DNA from: Dialister sp. UBA734
GTDB lineage: Bacteria > Bacillota > Negativicutes > Veillonellales > Dialisteraceae
Length of the DNA stretch: 14,776 bases
Assembly: GCA_002297935.1 (NCBI GenBank)
Contig: DBLC01000089.1
Location: 12,863-27,638, forward strand
Direction of reading: 5' to 3'
Made by a program: the position numbers and the translations under genes. This document shows, piece by piece, positions 14,583 through 14,776 of this stretch. Within the stretch, counting starts at the first letter, position 1; the number at the start of each line of letters is the position of its first letter. Below the pieces are notes generated by a model. That model was given only the letters and a program-made list of their open reading frames with translations, did not search any database and had not been told where the DNA came from.

Positions 14583-14611
14583 AGTATACGCTTTGGTCAT
14601 GCATTTGTAAA
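14583..14611 (-). promoter_or_regulatory. Sigma-A promoter of the T-box leader
   Basis: On the minus strand TTTACA (14606-14611), a 17-bp spacer and TATACT (14583-14588), each one mismatch from consensus. Transcription would start near 14576, just before Stem I of the T-box. Confidence 0.88.
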
Positions 14612-14662
14612 GAGGGAAAATGGTACTTTTTTGTACAATTTTGGGAAATGGTGTGAATACGC

Positions 14663-14776
14663 TGGTGACTGGTGGCTGGTGACTCGTGACTGGGGACTAG
14701 GGATTGGGAAGTTAGGAGTTAGGAGTTAGGAGTGAGGAGTGAGGAGTGAGGAGTGGTGGAAGGGGCGCACAACTTA
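14663..14776. repeat. 7-bp arrays leading into a compound element cut by the window end
   Basis: GTGACTG/GTGGCTG units at about 14663-14692 pass through GGACTAG/GGATTGG units into AGTTAGG (three) and AGTGAGG (three) units at about 14709-14752. GGTGGAA and the GGGGCGCACAA start of a GC hairpin follow, and the window ends inside it. The last 24 bases resemble the first 23 of the window. Confidence 0.85.

Noticed and set aside
1..14776. Similar sequence at both ends of the window, suggesting a circular replicon or element boundary
   Set aside because: About 19 bases agree and then diverge (TTCA versus CTTA). The shared part belongs to the GC-hairpin repeat seen many times inside, so it is just two repeat copies.

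Overview
The window looks like chromosomal DNA from an anaerobic Firmicute with a Gram-negative-style lifestyle, most likely a member of the Negativicutes such as the Acidaminococcaceae or Veillonellaceae. This is inferred from the clpX-lon-ysxC gene order, strong AGGAGG-type ribosome binding sites, a T-box leader, a DctPQM TRAP transporter and very repeat-rich spacers. Species cannot be fixed from sequence alone.

Left part (1-5270, + strand): a proteostasis/ribosome cluster, clpX (unfoldase), lon (ATP-dependent protease) and ysxC (ribosome-assembly GTPase). These genes are separated by long repeat-filled spacers, and clpX ends in its own terminator, so they are probably separate transcription units. 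Middle (5500-10450, - strand): a MarR-type regulator, a small exported protein of unknown function, a GNAT acetyltransferase and a membrane-anchored GGDEF diguanylate cyclase. Each has its own spacer, often with a promoter or terminator. Right part (10970-14611, - strand): a TRAP transporter operon dctP-dctQ-dctM. Upstream of it lies a canonical T-box riboswitch with a sigma-A promoter; I read its specifier as GUC (valine). If the leader really drives dctPQM, uptake through this transporter is induced when tRNA-Val is uncharged, pointing to a valine-related or branched-chain 2-oxoacid substrate.

The most striking content is between the genes. Nearly every spacer holds an imperfectly palindromic compound repeat. 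The outer arms are tandem arrays of a 7-bp unit, or in another family a 9-bp unit. The unit sequence differs between elements but the two arms of one element stay complementary. Inside the arms are GC hairpins (GGGGCGC/GCGCCCC or GCGGCGC/GCGCCGC) and nested GGTTAT/ATAACC hairpins whose stems vary but remain paired. Several elements abut a stop codon exactly, and one supplies the last codons of a gene. No transposase lies in the window. The window begins and ends inside copies of this repeat.
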